DNA of 64,000 bases. Origin: Brachionus koreanus (lineage: Eukaryota > Rotifera > Eurotatoria > Ploima > Brachionidae). How positions within the stretch are numbered: the stretch's first letter is position 1; each line of letters starts with the position of its first letter. Position numbers and translations under genes: made by a program. This document shows, one piece after another, positions 60,607-64,000 of the stretch. Location: the NCBI GenBank assembly GCA_016987375.1, contig PJRA01000506.1, positions 63,854 through 127,853 on the forward strand, read 5' to 3'. The notes under the pieces are model-generated. The model ran no database searches and had not been told where the DNA came from. It saw only the letters and a list, made by a program, of their open reading frames with translations.

Positions 60607-61134
60607 TTAACTATCTTTGTTTTGTAGTTCTTTGTCAAACATATACTCTCCAAGCCCATCACCTGCACGTTGCAATTTTCGAATCATTTCACCAAGCTCT
60701 TTAATTGCATGAACTTGCTCCTCTAAATACTCGCTTTCTAAAAAGTCAGCCAAATGTGCATCATTGTTGTCAGAAGCTATGGCATGCAGTTTCAACAATG
60801 AATCGTTCACTTTTTTTTCGAGGTCAAGTGCAGCCTCTAGCGATTTCAAACCATTACCCCATTCATCTTTTTCAGGTCTTTTTATATCTTGTAAAACTAT
60901 GCGACCACCTCTTTTGTTCATGTATTTCATCAACTTTTCTGCATGCTCTCTTTCTTCTTCTGAATTATGGGAATAAAATTTGCTGAACCCTGGCAAAGCT
61001 ATGTCATCTCGGTCAAAATAAAATGCCATCGACTGATAAACATAGCTAGCAGTTAGCTCCATATTTATTTGATCATTAATCGCTTTTTCTGAAGCTTCGT
61101 GAAAATTTTGTCTGATTTTGCTCACTGTTGCCAT
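60607..61134 (-). CDS. Ferritin, heavy-chain type (ferroxidase-competent)
   Basis: Single exon, 175 aa, typical for cytosolic H-type ferritin. It forms a 24-subunit shell that oxidises Fe(II) and stores iron. The ferroxidase ligands are all present with the usual spacing: Glu26, Tyr33, Glu61, His64, Glu106 and Gln140 (human H-chain numbering minus one). Landmarks are [52 protein letters not shown] and [13 protein letters not shown]. There is no signal peptide, so it is the cytosolic form rather than the secreted type of some invertebrates. An iron-responsive element lies just upstream in the leader, so translation is probably IRP-controlled. Confidence 0.97.
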   Translation of the reverse strand: MATVSKIRQNFHEASEKAINDQINMELTASYVYQSMAFYFDRDDIALPGFSKFYSHNSEEEREHAEKLMKYMNKRGGRIVLQDIKRPEKDEWGNGLKSLEAALDLEKKVNDSLLKLHAIASDNNDAHLADFLESEYLEEQVHAIKELGEMIRKLQRAGDGLGEYMFDKELQNKDS

Positions 61135-61881
61135 TTCTATTTTCGTTTATTTTGGTTGTTTGAACAGTCACTGCCGTCGAAACAATTTATTACTTTTTTT
61201 TTATTCTTAAAAATAAATTTTTGAAATCAAATTTATGAAAATATCTCACTTTTTATATATAGAATGTAATTATTAAAACTACGTAAAAAGACTGTAAATA
61301 TGCACTGTCATGTTGAAATATTTCTGTACAAAATATCTATACTTTTATTAAAATTTTTGCTTAATTTTTTAACAAGAACCAATCACGTTGTTATTTTTTA
61401 TGATCATTAAATTACTAAATAAAAAATTATAAAATTTTATGTAATTGTTTGTCGGTAACTCGTGTTTTCTTAGTTTTTTGGCTTAAAAATTGATCTAAAA
61501 AATGTGCTTGTTCATTTTAATTTGATCTAATTAAAAAACTCTCATGGAAAAAAAATTCTTTTTTATAAATTTTTAGAATGCTTAAATGATTAAACTTTAA
61601 AAAATAAAATATTTTTCAAATTGAACCTTAATAAAAATTCAAATCAATTTAGAATTTATAAATAGATTTCCAATTATAGATTATATACAAAAAGTAAAGT
61701 AAATGTCTGGCTTGAAAATATTTCATTTTTTATCTAACAAATTGTAAATTTCTAAATGCAATAATTACATGTAGCTAAATTTTTGATTTAGAAAAATTGA
61801 ATCAAGATTTGCATGGTTATCCTCTAATTTTTCTAGTCTACTAGTTTTTTTTTGTATAAATTTAAGCCGAGAATTAGAAAA
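61135..61881. promoter_or_regulatory. Head-to-head interval, ferritin / dsRBD gene
   Basis: A 747-base interval between divergent start codons. It contains the ferritin leader with the IRE at one end; the rest is AT-rich and must hold both promoters. No other motif is convincing. Confidence 0.45.
61156..61185 (-). promoter_or_regulatory. Iron-responsive element in the ferritin 5' leader
   Basis: On the minus strand, 21 bases before the ferritin ATG, the sequence folds as a canonical IRE: a 6-bp lower stem (ttgttt with aaacaa), an unpaired C at the bulge position, a 5-bp upper stem (gacgg with ctgtt, two G-U pairs) and the six-base loop CAGTGA, matching CAGUGN. IRP binding would block translation when iron is low. 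Confidence 0.9.
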
Positions 61882-63079
61882 ATGCATCAAAATTCAGATA
61901 TTCAATCAAATCAGACACCTCTTGGAATTCTTAACCACCTTTGCTGTGTTAGTAGGGTACCAATGCCCTCTTTTGAATTTGAACAAATTCAAAGTGAAAA
62001 TAATGATATTTATTTTACTTGTAAATGCTATATTAACGACGAATTTCAGTCGGTAGCAAAAGGCAAAAAAAAGAAAACAGCCAAGCATTCGGCTGCATTT
62101 AAAATCCTTAAAATGCTAAAAGAAAATAGTTCGAATAGTGAATTAGCTGCTAAATTAGACTTTGTAATGTAAGTAGCAAACCTATTAATAAATATAAAAA
62201 AAATATTAAAAATATCGTTGCTTGATTAATTTAAATAAAATTTAAAGGAAAAACATGGAAATTTTTGCTGATAATCAGTCCATTTCACTTGATGAAGCAA
62301 ATCCAAGTTTATCAAATAATTCCTCTATTTTAAACGAAAGTGACTTTTCGTTAATTTTTGAAAAAGATCGAGCTGATTCCTCAAAATTCGAATCCATCAA
62401 AAATGATTTGGCTAAGTGTATAAATCCAGTAGGTGAAATAATGATTATTGCCGACAAATACTCAATAAAACAACCAGTATTTATAATCGAGGATCTGTGT
62501 GATAACTTTGCTCCAAAACAATTTTCATGTGAAGTGAAGTTTGGAGGGTTTAGTGAAAGTGCTAATGGACGAACTAAAAAACTAGCCAAAAGATATGCAT
62601 CAATAAAGCTTTTATTTAAAATAAAGACAAGTGGCATGCTAGACTATCGTCCATTAAAGAACAATAGCTGTCATAAAATTAAAAAGTATCCAAAAACAGT
62701 GCTTTATGATCAATTAAAATGTAGCAAAAAAGAAGCAATTAGCATCCTTAAATCAAAAAATTTCTTGAACAATAAATTTTCAAGTTGGATTTTACTTAAG
62801 CAATTAGCTAAAGAAGAAAATTTCGAGTACGAAATCAATCATATTCCGTCAAATATTGAAGGTAATTTATTTGTTGGGAAATTTTTTAAAATTCTTATAT
62901 TTTTATAATTAGATTTAAAAGCATGTACAATTAATGTTAAGTCTAATCCCCAACTAATTTTCGGGGCTTATGGAAAAAATCAAGACGATTCGATTAATAA
63001 TGCTGTTTATTTTCTTTTCGCTCATTTAAGAGATACCTGTACAGAGAAAGATAATACAAAGTCCGATATTTCATGTTAA
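61882..63079 (+). CDS. Three-dsRBD protein, TARBP2/PRKRA/Loquacious-like Dicer partner
   Basis: Three exons, join(61882-62168, 62248-62861, 62913-63079), 355 aa. The first ATG at 61882 is used; the frame is open ten codons upstream without ATG. dsRBD1 is at about 12-80 (TPLGILNHLCCVSR ... GKKKKTAKHSAAFKILKML) and dsRBD2 at about 155-222 (NPVGEIMIIADKY ... RTKKLAKRYASIKLL). Both have the family's KKxAK helix. A third, degenerate dsRBD spans about 273-345, across the last intron, matching the Dicer-binding and dimerisation domain of TARBP2, PRKRA and Loquacious. These proteins help Dicer process or load small RNAs. Three-dsRBD order and length (human TARBP2 366 aa) support the family; the sequence is too divergent to choose among the named members. 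Confidence 0.82.
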
Positions 63080-64000
63080 ATAAAATTAATTTATTGTTAA
63101 AATTTGAGTAATGTTAAGAAATTTTTAAAAATGATAATTTTGTTTTTGTATACTGTGTATTGATTGTCCTAAAAAAATTGCTTATTAATGTTATGTAAAA
63201 AAAAATTTAATCATTTAACGTTAGTATCTAATGTTTAAAAATGTTGTTTGAATAAATAAAATTTTGTATAAAAATATTTTTTGAATTTTTTTTCTAATGT
63301 AAAAGGCACCAAAATTTAGATTAAGTAAAAATTTTAAAATTAAAATTTCTTTTTATTTATATTTTAATTTTTATCTATGAAACGATAAAAATTTTGATAG
63401 TTTAAAGTTTTTATTAGTTAATTAACTATTTTGAGTATTTTTTAAACTTGTTTTTCTTAGAATTATTTTATTACTTGTTTTAAAATTTTCCATAATAAAA
63501 TTTGAATGAATCGAGCATTCTTAAATTGACATTCAACTAGATGTTTATTACTTACTTCAACCTGTTTCGACTTGTTTTAAATAAAATATATAAATGAATT
63601 CAAACTTGTAGATTTAACAGAAATTTAGTCGAATTTCAAATAAAGACAAAATATAAATCAATATTTAATTCCAATCAATTAGAATATTTGGATCTATTTT
63701 GCGCGATTAAACTGTTTGAAATGTTCGAATGAAAATTGAGAAAAGTAAGTGGATTTAAATTATGCAAAATTTTCTCTTGGATAAAAAATGCTAATTAATT
63801 TTTATGAAAAATAGCCAATTTTAATGTCCTGATTCCCGTTTCTAAACTTTAAAAAACTATAAGAATAAACCTTTACTAATAAAAGCTAATTATTGATCAT
63901 TATTTATTAAACTTTGAAATTAAATCATTAAAACGTGTTGATTTTTGTTAAAATATATCACAAAAAAAATTCTATAAAAAATTATTTACCAAAATTTTTT
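63080..64000. other. 3' flank of the window
   Basis: AT-rich sequence downstream of the dsRBD gene, including aataaaattttg near 63250 that could serve as a polyadenylation signal. No gene start or repeat is visible. Confidence 0.45.

Noticed and set aside
1..64000. CRISPR arrays, rRNA genes, tRNA genes, prokaryotic operons
   Set aside because: No direct-repeat arrays, conserved rRNA stretches or B-box-bearing tRNAs were seen, and the spliced genes show that this is a eukaryotic nuclear sequence.

Overview
This is an AT-rich window (mostly A/T, with A/T homopolymer runs everywhere) from an animal nuclear genome. Genes have many short introns (about 45-60 bp, GT-AG) plus a few long ones. The gene set is bilaterian: sidekick, vestigial-like, NBAS, alpha-SNAP, NAA20, ADAT1, COX11, CFAP410, ARMC7, ferritin and a polycystin channel. 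The base composition, intron size and compact spacing would suit a rotifer or another small-genome spiralian; that is an inference and no species is claimed.

Layout. 1-713: AT-rich with a dispersed repeat copy. 714-7831 (minus): a NO VEIN-like protein with a sacsin-type ATPase and a C-terminal DUF3883-like domain; two long open frames join through a 1.1-kb intron. 7832-11831: no gene, one decayed inverted-repeat element and one reverse-transcriptase relic. 11832-15856 (plus): three closely packed genes, an SDR16C-type dehydrogenase lacking the catalytic tyrosine, ADAT1 (with a GC-AG intron) and COX11. 15857-18497: repeats. 18498-19998 (plus): a vestigial-like co-activator. 20965-21755 (plus): NAA20. 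22643-23731 (minus): alpha-SNAP. 23732-30354: long intergenic desert with GC-richer islands. 30355-41877 (plus): a complete sidekick adhesion receptor (6 Ig + 13 FN3 + TM), about 2600 aa. 42705-43739 (plus): an orphan rhodopsin-like GPCR. 44068-44785: a decayed LINE 3' end with an assembly gap. 45064-47115 (plus): a divergent polycystin channel. 47489-47642: a MITE-like element. 47990-48926 (minus) CFAP410 and 49180-49791 (plus) ARMC7 lie head to head. 50414-59692 (plus): NBAS in nine exons. 60607-61134 (minus): ferritin with a canonical iron-responsive element in its leader. 61882-63079 (plus): a three-dsRBD protein of the TARBP2/PRKRA/Loquacious type.

The genes are mostly unrelated housekeeping and cell-surface functions. 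Two links are worth noting: alpha-SNAP and NBAS both act in ER-Golgi membrane fusion (SNARE recycling and the NRZ tether), and the dehydrogenase, ADAT1 and COX11 genes are spaced closely enough (about 200 and 86 bp) to be a candidate polycistronic unit. I rebuilt the exon structures by eye from splice consensus, reading-frame continuity and family similarity; in all ten multi-exon genes the summed coding length is a multiple of three.
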